Shown here piece after piece: positions 10,610-22,009 of a DNA stretch of 64,000 nucleotides (positions within the stretch are counted from its first letter, which is position 1; each line of letters begins with the position of its first letter). Origin of the DNA: Penicillus capitatus (lineage: Eukaryota; Chlorophyta); assembly GCA_965649825.1 (NCBI GenBank), contig OZ287695.1, forward strand, positions 496,001 through 560,000, read 5' to 3'. Position numbers and translations under genes: made by a program. The notes below the pieces were generated by a model, which ran no database searches, had not been told where the DNA came from, and saw only the letters and a list, made by a program, of their open reading frames with translations.

Positions 10610-12650
10610 TCAATGTTTGGACATCCCGGGCGACTGAAGGGGTGTGAATCGCGGCTTCTTTGCCTTCAGGATGTTGTACGTTAGCCAGTAATTGAAGAGC
10701 ATGACCTTGGCGTTGCGCAAGATCGATGCTTCGACGGTTATGTTGTCGAATCCAAGCCACGACAAAACATCGTCGCCGTTTTTCATCATCGCGCGTTCTT
10801 TGCCCGAATCGTCTTCGCCGAATTCCACTCCGGAGAACTCGTTAATGCACATCCCTTGAAAGCCATTCTGAATCAGTGATGCATTGGGCACCCACTTCAG
10901 CGCTTTGGCCGTGCTGTGCGTGGCTTTGAATTGGCCGCCGAATACGATAAACAACAACATGACCATGGGGCCCATGCTCATCGCCACGTCCGTGTTCGGC
11001 GCCAGTCCGCCGACCGAGAGGCCGAGCGCCGCACTGGCAAAGGACTCCACCAGCACGATGCCGATGAACCTCGAGGCACGGGTGTGTGACGGATGGAGTC
11101 CAGCCATTGAGTAGAGGATCGTGCCGAAAGTGCACGACAGCAAAACGCCGACCGGAATCTCCGACAGAATCTTGGCAAAGAGATAAGGCAGCACGCCATA
11201 CGCTTTCTTGGCGCGTTCCCGCGTCACGATTGTCTGCTCGGACGGGAAAACGTTGAGCGTCTTGACGAGCGACGACATCGCAGCATTCACCGCCGTCAGC
11301 TGCAGCAATCCCACACGATCTTGCACGGCTGAGGCCACGAGCTTCGTCCGGTAATAGATGCTTCCAAAGATCAAGGCGGATCCAACGTTCATACCCAGAC
11401 GGGCGACGTTTGTCTTCTTATCACGGCGCGCCTGTTTCCAAGAGCGACCGAGGAGCAAACGAAAATCGCGTAGCCAGCTGGAGCGACGCGTAGATGTCGC
11501 GCCTACGGTTACGCCGTTCGGCACGATCTCTTTGTTCGTCGGAGCTGGTGGCTTGAACTCTTCGTGCCGGTGACGGTCCCATTCCCGAATGAGCTGCTCG
11601 ATGCGCTTCTCTGAGAGCTGGAGTGCATCGGGCGAGGAGGTATCCAACGAGATCAAATCTGCAAAGTACTCGGCGGGGTTGTAGTGATCCGGACACATAT
11701 GGCCGAGCAATGCAAAGTACCCCATCGCCCGTTCGGCTTCACCGCAGTAGACGATCTTGCCGTTCGCCATCAAGACGAGATCGTCAAAAAGTGAGAAGAC
11801 ACTGCTGCGGGGTTGGTGGATGGTGCAGATGATGGTGTGCCCGTCGTGAGCGAGGCGTTTGAGTGCACTCATGACCTTCTCGGCCTGAAAGGCATCGAGT
11901 CCCGTCGTTGGTTCATCGAGAAACATCAAGACGGGCGAATTGAGCAATTCGCACCCAATACTTAAGCGCTTCTTCTCGCCGCCACTCAATCCACGCGTCG
12001 AGGCGTCGCCGATGTACGTGTCGGCGCAACTGGCCAGACCGAGCTTGTCGATGAGGGCCGTCACCAGACGATTGCGTTCGGCGATGGACATGTCGGGCGG
12101 CAGACGCAGGGCGCAAGCCATCGTCAGTGTCTCGCGCAGCGTCAGCTGAGAGTAGAAGAGATCTTCTTGCTGGACATACGCCTGCCGAATGGCGTCGTCG
12201 GTCGTCACCGAGATGTCGTTCATCTCGATCCTCCCCGTGAACTTCATCTTCGCTGAGAAAGGGACCTGACGGGCCAGAGCGTTGAGGAGGGACGTCTGTG
12301 TGTGAGAAAGAGTGAGAGAGGTGATGTGACAGGTGTTCGTATACTTTGCCGGCGCCCGATGGGCCCATCACGGCAAGGAGACGACCAGGATGCGCGACTC
12401 CGTTGACGCCATCGAGGATGTGACGTGTCGTCGTGCCCTCTCGTGTCTTCTGTTCGAGATCGAGTCGCAGATCCGTCCATCTGAGTGTGACCCCCGATTC
12501 GGCAGAGGTTGCGAGGTCGACACCATCTTTTGCCTCATCACGTCGTCGTCTGAAAAGACCCTTGATGGCCTTCGTCCCGCAATACGCGGCGAAAATCGGC
12601 AGCTGATAATTCGAGGAGACGATCGCCGCGCTTCCGAGCAAAAACTCCAT
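10610..12650 (-). CDS. ABCG (WHITE-type) half ABC transporter
   Basis: Two exons, 12650-12345 and 12295-10610, give 663 residues. The 49-bp intron falls inside the Walker A motif, which is rebuilt by splicing as GPSGAGKTS. Further nucleotide-binding motifs are the Q-loop (VQQEDLFYSQ), signature GLSGGEKKRLSIG, Walker B VLMFLDEPTTGLD and H-loop CTIHQPRS. A C-terminal ABC2-type membrane domain with about six hydrophobic segments follows, which is the reverse domain order typical of ABCG. Such half transporters dimerise and export lipids, sterols or small hydrophobic compounds; the substrate is unknown. An ACGTCA-containing element (TGATGTGACGT, 12722-12732) lies about 75 bp upstream of the start, and a (GATC)n run sits nearby at about 12690. 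Confidence 0.95.
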
Positions 12651-13112
12651 CCTCAGAAATGTAGGTACGTTCGGTGCGACACGAAATCCTGATCGATCGA
12701 TCGATCGGACGAGATGCGATGTGATGTGACGTCCACAGTCCAAGACAAAGACAACAAAGAAGAATGCGCAGTCATAGATACAAAGGAAGCCAAAAACGAA
12801 TAAGAGATGGTGTAAGAGTGCGTCACGGTAGTTGTTGAGTCCGTCATCATCATGACCATCATCAAGCTGTCGATTGAGAGCAATAAAAAATCGTGATCGA
12901 CTGGAACAGCATCACATCATATTCAAGCTTTAAATGTGCACGTATGTGTGAGAAGGAGAGACCATGTGTGCCTCATTAAGTCTTCTAAGGGAAAGGTCAA
13001 CAGGAAAGAGGGTATTCATGCAATACCTCCCTCCGATGGATCTCGACAACGCGTTTCTTTCCCACGGCAATGTAACAAAGAGCGGATCGATGGCGATACG
13101 TGGTGCTCCGTT
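12651..13112. other. Upstream region of the ABCG gene
   Basis: No gene is seen. The stretch holds a short GATC tandem run near 12690 and an exact copy of the recurrent 11-mer TGATGTGACGT at 12722-12732. Confidence 0.5.
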
Positions 13113-15974
13113 TTAGAGCAACGCACAGAATTGACGATAGAGATAGCACGGACGGCATCTCTTGCCGGCTCTCAGTGTACAGCTCCATGCCATTCCTTGC
13201 TTCCCATACTGTCCAGCAGAGCTCGGATGCAGAATCCTGGCCAACAGTTCCAAACCGTCGATCAACCGAGGACCCGCCATCGAAAACAGTTTGTGATCAC
13301 AGACGTACAGCTGACCCGTTTTCATGGCCGGCATTCCCCACCACCCCGGGAGACTTGCTAACTGTGCGAGTTCCTGCTTGGTCTCTTCCCACGATGCCGC
13401 TGCCAAGATCATGACCTCAGGTTCCATGGCCTTCAGTTCTTGCCATGTCATGCGCTGCGGTGCATGACCAGGTCTGGCACCCAGAGGCTCGCCACCTGCT
13501 AAGGATACCATTTCTGGAATCCAGTAACCGCCGATCATGAGTGGATTCAGACAGGTGAGCACCACCACCTTCTCCACAGGAAAATCCGATGCCACCAATG
13601 TGCCGATTCTGGCGACTCTGGCGCGCAGACGGTCGACGATTTTGGACGCCGCGTCCTCCACTCCAGCCGCTTCGGCAATTTCGAGCATAAACTCCAGGAT
13701 CTCACTCAAATGACGGCACTTGTGTGCCAGTATCGTTGTCGGTGTCGTTCGGCACAGACCGGTAAAGGATCCCTTACGTGCCTTGAAGATCTGTTCCATT
13801 TTCGATCGATCTGGATCGCCGCCGTCTTCCACCACCACCAAAGCCGGCTGCTCCATTCTGAGGAATTCCTCATTGATGTCAAAAGCGCTCTCCTGACGGC
13901 ACCAGTAGTCTTTGAGTTTCAGTTCCAGTCGACTGTCGTCTAGGTGCATCGCCTCGAACTTTGTCGTGGCGACGACGGTTCGGCCCGATTGAACGTCGGG
14001 GGGATAGGTGCAGATATTGGTCACGCCTACCAAACGTTTCTCCAGTCCGAGGGCGCAAATCATTTCGACGCCTGTGACGGACATCCCAACGATCTTTCCA
14101 TCGTCCACGCTATCCTTAAGACCCACAGCAGGTGTCACATCACTCGTCACAGTACATGATTTGTGGGGGAGGTTTTTCTTGGTCGAAAACATATCCGTCG
14201 GTAAATCCGGCACCGGTACTTCGCAAGCAAGCACCGGAATCTGAAAAGGCGTCTTCTTCTGCGGGAAGTCTTGGCTGTGGCGAGGGAAGGAGGCGTTGGA
14301 GACATTCCATTGCTTGCAGACTTTCTCCTGCGGCATGCCGGAATCGAGGGACGGCATTTTCTGGCTGACGAAATTGCGTTTGGCGCTTTCAAAAGCATTC
14401 ATCTTCATCCAGCTGCGGTGCATAGCTTCTTGACACTTGAGAAGATTCACGCGACGGCATCGATCGACAAAAGACGGTGCCAGTCTTGGATTGCTGGCGA
14501 ATTGGAGATGGACGTAACTGGCGAGGACGGCGTTGCGTGTGTAGCCCTCCTTCGCGACGCCGTGTTTCGAGATCTCACCCGACAGACGGTAGGTATAATC
14601 GAATTCCAGCTTCTCTCCAGCTTCCACGCTTCCCCACGCCGAACGCACGATCTCTTGGACGATGTGACTGCCGTGGCAGATGTGGCCTTTGGCCTGTAAA
14701 CCGGACGTGAACAGCGGGCAGTTGTTGAGAATCTCCACCGATACGTAGCCGCTTTCGTCTGGCGATCCTTCAGACATGCGTGTGCGGAAAGGAAAGACGC
14801 CGACCATGTTGTACGGGGGATACTCATTGAGTTGTTCAATGCTGCGTGAGAGATAGAGCAATCCGCCGCCTTCGGCATAGATCACACCACCCGATGCCGC
14901 AAAGGCACGAATCGACGCCATGAGTGCGGCGTTCTTAGACAGACGCGCGGCGTGGAGTTCCGGATGACCACCTCCCAAGTAGATTCCCGAAACGTCTTTG
15001 GGCAAACGAACATCTTCTAGGGGGGAAAAGAAAACAAGTTCTGCTCCAGATCTTTCCAACATCATGAAGTTCCTATGCATCACACATAGCAAAAGAGTGA
15101 GATGGTGGGCACGGGGAAAAGAGTGAGAGTGCGTACTCGTGATAGTAAAAAGAAAAAGCAGCATCTTTCGCAACAGCAATTTTGACAGCGTTCTGCGCAA
15201 CGGGCAGCGTCGCATCATCGTCCGGGCCTTTCGGCACCTTCGCCAGCATCGAAACCTCGATGCACTTTGAGGTATTGAGTTCCTGTGCCATTTTGGAGAG
15301 GTCGTCCAAGAAGGTCTCCATCGATGCACGATGTCCATCTCGCGGCGTCTTGGGTGTGATATCCATAGCCGTAGCGATGGCAGCATTCTCCGGTAAGAAT
15401 CCCAGACTCTGTGCCTTGACGCCCACTTTTTCGAACGTCTTCGTCAGCATGGCGGCGTGATCGGCATTGTGGACACGATTGAGGACGATCCCTGCGACTT
15501 TGACTTTCTTATCGAACGTTTCGAATCCCTTGACCACTGCGGCGCAGCTCTGCCTCATGGGTGCGGCATCGACGACCAAGATAACGGGCGAGGCGAGAAA
15601 ACGAGCCAGTTCAGCTGTACTCCATTCGTCCGTATCGCTTCGACGGTCAAAGAGACCAGCGCTGCCGTCCACGACGGCGACATCGCACTCGGCGCCGTAG
15701 CGATGGACACATGAGAGCAGACAGTCCCTCGGTACATTCCAGGGATCAAGATTTACCGCCATGCGTCCCGTTGCGGCCTCAAACAAATCGTTCTCGCTAA
15801 ACCCTGGTCCGAATTTGAACGCTTGAACCCGAAGGCCTTGTTTCCTGTGCAGATGTGACCATCGCGATGCGCCGAGGAAAAGAGGGTGCCCAACCTGAGG
15901 CCATTCATAATGGAGATCGAGACGGTGGTGGACCCGGCGCCGCTGTGGGTACCCGATACGACAAGCACTTTCAT
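13113..15974 (-). CDS. CbiA/CobB-like protein fused to a BtuF-like binding domain
   Basis: Three exons (15974-15895, 15844-15137, 15072-13113; introns of 50 and 64 bp) sum to 915 codons in phase. Residues 1-240 form the dethiobiotin-synthetase-like half of cobyrinate a,c-diamide synthase (VQAFKFGP, GRMAVNLDPW). Residues about 260-480 form the class I glutaminase-like half (AFSFYYHENF, FSPLEDVRLP, GIYLGGGHPE). Residues about 590-880 resemble cobalamin/iron-siderophore substrate-binding proteins such as BtuF (ALGLEKRLVGVT, TYPPDV). Two catalytic positions are changed: the P-loop reads SGAGSTTV, with serine for lysine, and the glutaminase nucleophile motif AECGGL reads AEGGGL. I infer a non-catalytic cobalamin- or corrinoid-related protein. 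No signal peptide is evident. The TPR-CobW gene lies 260 bp upstream on the same strand. Confidence 0.88.
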
Positions 15975-16233
15975 TTTGTTGCGTCGGTCGGTTTGTTCGT
16001 TTGTTCAGCTATGGGTTGGTACGTTCGTCTATTGTGGACTGTCTGTATGGACGATGTGGCTGGACGGCGACGACGGTGTTGATAAGAATCGAAAATGAAA
16101 ACGCGAAAAACGCAGAGATAGATGCATGCGCGATTTCGGATAGACACCTTGCTGTTAACAAAATGCAAACGTCACATCATTCTCGCCAACGTTTGGTACG
16201 ACTAGATGGATGGCTGAACATCGAGACATGCGT

Positions 16234-18227
16234 TTAGAAATCGCCGAGATTCCACATATTGTCCGGGTCCATCTTTGACCAGGTCGATCGATCTTGCTCG
16301 AGCTCCGCTGGCGTCAGGAGGCATTCTTCGAGGGCGGATCGAATAGCAGGGAGGTGCGCCGCTTCGCCGATGACGACGATCTGCTGCTTGCGATCGCCAA
16401 AGACGGAATGCCAAGATGCGTCCGTTTCTGCCCAGAGCTCTTCGGGAAGCATCGACGAGCGCCACGTTTCGATCATATTGAACTGAACGGAGCGTCCGGC
16501 AGTAGACCAGTTGAGCTTGACATCGAAGTACGTGGCTATGTAGAAAAACCCTTTCGATCGGTATGCTTTGAGCATAAGGGAATCTTCTGCCATCATCAAT
16601 TTCTCATAGTTATCGTCATCGTCATCGTCCTCTTCTTTCTCTTCTTTCTCATCCTCCTCGTCGTCCTCATCTCCGTCCTCTTCATCGTCCTCATCTTCCT
16701 CCGTCGCTTCTTCGGTAGCTTCATCGTCCTCGTCGTCTTCAATGTCGCCAAAAATAAGTCGGTGGAGACGACCGGGATGAAAAGGCAGATGAGAGGTGAA
16801 GACGAAACTGCCGATGCCGAACTCTTCTGTTTCAGGGGTATGAGGCGAGATGAGCTCCGTGGCGAAGCCTTCGAATTCCGCTGCCTTCTTTGGGTCAAAC
16901 CGTCCGGTATGCATGACTTCGTTCAGGTCGATCTGGGCCCGAATGGAGGACAGCTGTTTCGCCGTTGGATTGAGATGCTTGAGCAGACCCTGGATCTTCT
17001 GAACCTCAGGCTTCGAGATGAGGTCACACTTATTGACGATCAGCGTGTCGGCGAATTCCACTTGCTCGATCAGGAGGTCCGTGATGCTACGGATGTCGCC
17101 ATCGTACGCAGACATATTGCGATCCTTCAACAGCTGGTTCTTCTTGATCTCTTGCATAAAGAGACTCCCATCGATCAGCGTCACCTACAGTGCACGTGCT
17201 GGTGGGGCAGAGGTGTCGGGGAAGGACCATGTTGTCGATTTTGAAGAATTCTTTCAGGGAACGCCCTTCGGCGTCTTGAGCAGCAAAGCTCGCTGCGACA
17301 GGCATCGGCTCACTGATGCCCGTCGCTTCGATCAGGATCGCGTCAAAGCGTTTTGCACAGAGCATCTTGGTCGCGGCCTAGTCACACTTTCTCACACATT
17401 GTGATCCGCGTGTCAAGTCGCTGACTTTGATGAGATCGCCGCGTAAAGTACAGCACACACAGCCGTTTGTGAGTTCTACCAGCTCCTCCTCTACTTCGGA
17501 AAAAGAGTGACTTTGCTGCACGAGATGGACATCGATATTGATTTCGGCCATGTCATTGACGAGCACGGCTATGCGCTGGCCATCAGCGGACTCAGAGAGC
17601 AAACGGGTCAGCAATGTCGTTTTCCCTGCGCCGAGGAATCCAGAGAGCACGACGACGTCGATGGGTTGCTCAACACCTGTCACATCAAACTCATACACAG
17701 ATTTTTTGCTGACGTGACCTGCAGCGCGGATCTCCTCGAGAGCATCGCGAATCAGTGTCGGATCCTCGTCATCATCATCAGGCGCCACGCGCATAGCGGC
17801 GATGCGAGATGTCATATAATCCCAAGTGGGATTCTTTGCGTCCACGGCGCGTCCTTGAGAGATGATTTTCTCTGCCTCGTCGAAGAGATTTTGCTGCACG
17901 AGTACCAGAGCTTGACGCTGATAGCCGCCACCCCATTCGGGTCGCATCTCCACCACACGCTTCGCATCGGCCAGCGATAAATCGTGCTTGCCTTGCAAAT
18001 CGTACGCCATCGACCGGTCGCACAAAATGCGCGTCACCTGTTCCGCGTCAACGCCAAGCGTCGTCGCCCGCTCCAACGCAGCCGAATACATCTCCACCGC
18101 CTCGTCCCATCGCTCTATTTCGCACAGCGCGTCACGCATCAGCCGAAAGGCGGTGCGAGGGTGAACCTGTGACGAAGAGAATGTCGCCTTTCTTCTTCAG
18201 CGACTCCAGAGAGTCGGCGTCGCTCAT
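16234..18227 (-). CDS. TPR-CobW family G3E GTPase, copy A (intact CobW frame)
   Basis: From residue M at 18139 the exons are 18139-17426, 17377-17228 and 17184-16234 (introns of 48 and 43 bp), 604 residues in phase. An N-terminal extension from ATG 18227 (MSDADSLESLKKKGDILFV) is likely, but its junction to the main exon is unclear. The N-terminal third is tetratricopeptide-like. The G3E GTPase follows: GFLGAGKTTLL P-loop, the metal-binding GCVCC, ATGISEP, and NKCD for guanine. A run of about 45 Asp/Glu residues follows, and then the CobW C-terminal domain. CobW-type GTPases are metal chaperones, for cobalt in B12 synthesis or for zinc. The acidic run replaces the His-rich stretch common in the family. 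The start lies only 66 bp from the divergent OXA1 gene. Confidence 0.88.
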
Positions 18228-18293
18228 GTTCCAGAAGGCCAAAGAAATGCGCAGCGCAATGGATCATTATGAAGCGACGTGGCCCACAAGACG

Positions 18294-18855
18294 ATGTTCG
18301 TCCTGCGTCGAACAGCAGGACGCTATGTTGCCCCATTCACCTCGCTTGTCTCCAGTCCTCTCTCGATCCCTCACGCCACTGCGCTCTGGCAAACGACTGG
18401 GGGGACACTCGGCGGCGGCGGCGGCGCCGAAGACAGGCGACACTTGTCTGAGATGACGCGCGAGGCGGTGCTCGGGTGGAGTCCCGTCGAGACCGTCGCC
18501 GTTACACTGGACCGTCTGCATCATGCGACGCAGCTGCCGTGGTGGGCGATGCTTTCGCTCACGGCTATCAGTCTGCGAGCCACGATGTTTCCCTTCACCA
18601 TCAAACAGGCGAGAGATGTGCGTCTCTTCTGTGCTCTGTATCCGATCTCCGCCGTGGACGCAGATCCAGTCGACGGGACCCACGATGAGCTGCATCTCTC
18701 AGGCGGTCAGAATTGTCCGCGCCAAGAAAAAGAGTGAGAAGAATACGAAATGGTCCTTGGTGGATGCAAAGAATGTGCTCGGTAAATTTCGAAAGCTGGC
18801 AAAGTACTCCGATGCACCCCATCCGGCTTGGGTGATCTGTGCCCCTCTCATCCAA
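18294..18855 (+). pseudogene. OXA1/YidC insertase, copy A, broken by a retroelement and a deletion
   Basis: Exons 18294-18617 and 18664-18855 match copy B exon for exon (transit-peptide-like start MFVLRRTAGRYV, then LPWWAMLSLTAISLRATMFP). The following 54-bp intron is interrupted at 18879/18880 by the Ty3/Gypsy element. After the element the rest of the intron and about 21 bases of exon 3 are present (34694-34747). The sequence then jumps to material equivalent to about 39.37 kb of copy B, so the remaining membrane domain and all TPRs are missing. No functional product is likely. Confidence 0.88.
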
Positions 18856-18879
18856 GTACGCACCATCTGTGTTCACCTG

Positions 18880-18998
18880 TGTAGACCAAGCTTACCAAGG
18901 TAGTAACCAGCAGCTCCAAAAGTTGAACTGCAATCATTCTCTTACAACAGAATATCTGATGACAAGAATGAAGAAAACATTTATCTTTCGTCTCGACA
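18880..18998 (-). repeat. 3' terminal direct repeat of the retroelement
   Basis: This is the left-hand member of the terminal repeat pair. It is unusually short for an LTR, and the outermost 15 bases (TGTAGACCAAGCTT) do not match the other copy well. Confidence 0.7.
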
Positions 18999-19104
18999 CG
19001 CTCCCCGAGTTGCGACTCCGACTCTTGGGAAACGAATTCTAACAAATCATTGCCGTGAACCCTGATCTTTCTGCCTTGCTTGCGGATATCGTAATGCCTG
19101 GATT

Positions 19105-19989
19105 CTAAGCATTGAAGAATGAGGTATGGCCCAGACCAAGGAGCTTGCAGCTTTGACAGGATTTTCCTAGGACGTTCGACAGAAGGACTTGTATTCCAGC
19201 TCTCAGTTTGGGCCCTTTTCTACGGACAGCTTCACGTTTTTCATGCCATTTGAGGCGTTCTGTACGTGTGTTTGCCCTAGCAAATTCCTTTCGTTTTGTC
19301 CATTCTGCAGGATCCAATAAATCGCCCTTGTAATCGAGGCCAAATCTGAGTTCTTTCGGGAAGCAACGCGTGACCCTGTGAACAGAGGAATTGATTGCGT
19401 CCTGAGATCTCTACACGAGCTGATTCCAAGGGTTGTGCGTTGCCATCTGTAAACGTCGAATCCTGCCCAAGAGCGTCTGAATCGTTCTCTCGACAAGACC
19501 GTTGGATGAGTGAGGATACGATGCGCTGAATCTGAGATCCATCCCACGATGCTTGCTCCAAGCGACGAAAACGGGAGAAGTGAATTGAGAACCAGAGTCC
19601 GCCACGACCATCTGAATCTTCCTATGTTTACGTATCCAATCGTCGAGGAGTTCCTCAACTCGTTGTCGTCTGGGAGAGCGCACTGTGCGTGTCTCCACCC
19701 ATCGGGAGAAGTAATCGACGGCAACCAGAATACATTTCGACGGAGCTCTGGTTTGTTGTGACAACGGTTCCAATACGTCGATATTAACCACGTCTGAGAC
19801 TTCACTGGCTTCTACGAATCCCAGATCTTCTCTGAATCTGCGTTTTGCACAATTGACAGGCCTCACAAGTCTTGGACACGTGCTCAGCAAATTTTTTTTG
19901 CCGCGGGACCATCCCACGGAGTCTTGGAGAGAGATAGTTTCAAGTTTGACGCCGAATAGTGTCCCCGCGCATGAGTGTCTTCTATTCAC
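19105..19989 (-). pseudogene. Retroelement integrase, interrupted by an in-frame stop
   Basis: The frame runs from 19989 and holds a Cys-pair remnant of the HHCC zinc motif followed by the DDE core: VVNIDVLEPL (first Asp), VVADSGSQFTSP (second Asp) and NGLVERTIQTLLGR (Glu). A TAG at 19411-19413 interrupts it, but the same frame continues to 19105 with a typical C-terminal region (LRFGLDYKGDLLDP, WTKRKEFARANTRTERLKWH). The function was integration of the element; this copy cannot make a full protein without readthrough. Confidence 0.85.
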
Positions 19990-21995
19990 TCCCTGGCTTG
20001 CCCGTCAAGTTCCTGTTGAGCCGCCACTGGGTAGGCACAGACTTCAGACGACGACGCAGATTCGTTGCTTTCTTCATCGCTGTAGACATACGACTCTTGT
20101 AACGACGCTGTTTCACAGTGATCGTCCTCCATCTCACTCTCCATCTCACACTTGTTGTCTTCGCCGTCATACATCAAGAATTTCTGGCGCGAGAGAAGGT
20201 CCGCCAGTTGGTTTTCCGAGCCCGCTTGAAATCTTACTAAGTGATAATCTCTCAGGACCTCTTCCATTCTTCTCAGCATGAGCGTACTCTGGCTCTTCCA
20301 ATTCCACATTTTGGCAGACGCCCAGCTGTCTGTGAAAACGACAATCTGCCGTCCTAGGGCCAGGTGACGAAACGTTCTCAACGCTTGCGGCAGCGCATCC
20401 AATTCGGCTTCTGACGAGTGAGCCCACGGTTTCTTGTTCCTCCTGCTCATCATTGCGACAACGTTGCCGCTTTTGTCCATTAACGCCGCACCATAACCGG
20501 CAGCAGAGGCATCTACCACCATCTTCAACGACCCACTCCCATTCCAGTAACCAAGCTGTTGAAGTTGGTCTTGACAGGAGCGCAACAGACACTCCCAGAA
20601 TCGTCCAAACTCTGTCGTCTGAAATCTCTTGGCTTCCGCCTTTTTCCATGGTTCTAATGTGCGAAGTATGACGTCTCGACGCCAGGAATAACGATTCAAT
20701 TGTAACAACAGCCCTTCGACCGTTCTCAGATCCTTTGCACATTTTGGCTTGGGCAGATCGTTAAGCTTCCTTATCAAACCGTTGCTCGGTCTGATTCCTT
20801 CTGGGCATAGTTCGGCACCAAGGCACTCAACGGAATCGGTGCATCACTTGGATTTCTCGGCATTTAGCCACCACCCATCATGACCGAGCTCAGAGAAAAC
20901 AGTGTTTAAGTCCCGCAAGTGTTCCTCTGGGGTGTCTGATCCCAACATCAAATCACCAACATAGTAAAACAGAACACTAGATCTGTTCAGTTTTTTCACA
21001 ATTCGGGACAAAGTTATAGACAGAGCTTTTTGGAAATGTCCCATGCTCGATACCCAGCCAAAAAAGCATGTCTTGTATTGAAAGAATCGTGACTTGAAGA
21101 AAACCCCAAAAAAAGTCCGAATCTCTGGAGCCAGAGGCACCTGCATGAATCCCTTCCTCATATCGATGACAGACCAGACCGTCTTCTTCGGCATGTGTCC
21201 CAATAAACACATCCTGTCTATGGGAATTCCTTGCACCGAAACAGTCGCAGAATTCAGCGCTCGGAAGCTCATAACCACTCTTTTCTTGTTTCCTTTCTGT
21301 GGCACGGGTATGAGTGGCGTCAGGATGGTGGGAGGCCTTGCCACTTCTTCAACCGCACCGATCTCGACGAACTCCTGTATCTGGGCCTGAATCTGATCCT
21401 CCACGGCAGGTGCCAACGGACGGCATGGAATCGCTGAGCAGTCGACGTAATCTTTGAGTCCGAGATCGTCCACACAGTAGTGCTTCACACCTGGGAACTT
21501 CCTTTCGCACAGACGCGGGTATTGCCTCCAGAGGTCGTCCATCGACCGCTCTTCGTCCTCAGCATCATCGATGTCTGACACTTCGCCGTTTTCCTCTCGC
21601 GTTACTGTGTTCAGCTTCTGGCGACGCTGTCGTTCCAAAGCGTCTCTCGGTAAGAGACTCGACCCGCCGACTTTCTTCAGAACCACTTGCTCGTCTGCCT
21701 TGACTTGGAAGGCTGCCATCATGAATTTGCTTCCCAGCTGTTCAGGCCGGTCGCCTGGATTCCTCAGAGACATTTTGATCCTTTTTCCAGCTCCTTTAAT
21801 GCACGGCTCGATCATCACACTTCCTGCGTTGCCAGTGGGCATCAACGCGGCGTCTCTGTTCAAGATTCGACACGGTAGTTGGAATCTCACGGATGATCTG
21901 GGGCGAGAAAGGCGGACTTCCATCTTTCCTATTCTCCGTACGGCACTTACGTTCCGCCCGCTAATTTCCCTTACTGAACGCCGGTGTCCGCACAC
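19986..21995 (-). pseudogene. Retroelement reverse transcriptase and RNase H
   Basis: The reverse transcriptase spans 21995-20844, with motifs KRVVMSFRALNSAT and WSVIDMRKGFMQVPL. The active-site box reads FYYVGDL where the family has a double aspartate, so one catalytic Asp is replaced by Gly. A TGA at 20844-20846 ends this frame just after NAEKSK. The same frame resumes and runs to 19986 with the RNase H domain (VVDASAAGYGAAL, SSEAELDAL, VFTDSWASAK). The N-terminus at about 21995 abuts the inserted 9.8-kb block, so the join to the protease is lost. Confidence 0.85.
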
Positions 21996-22009
21996 GAGAA
22001 CAACGCACG

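Larger units (their letters stand above)
16150..18879. repeat. Tandem duplication, left copy (A), part 1
   Basis: This segment matches 35159-37883 at high identity throughout, including non-coding bases. Its left edge (the TTGCTGTTAAC sequence at 16149) is the breakpoint of a tandem duplication. Copy A resumes after the retroelement at 34694 and ends at about 35158, where it abuts the left edge of copy B directly. Confidence 0.9.

Noticed and set aside
13113-15974. Bacterial contamination as the source of the CbiA-BtuF gene
   Set aside because: Two GT-AG introns of the local size class and motif type, and eukaryotic neighbours on both sides, place it in the nuclear genome.
16294-17244. Long plus-strand frames opposite the CobW copies (about 316 codons) and similar ones at 35.3-36.4 kb
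   Set aside because: They are antisense shadows of a conserved GTPase with strong codon periodicity; their hydrophobic stretch is the complement of the acidic run.
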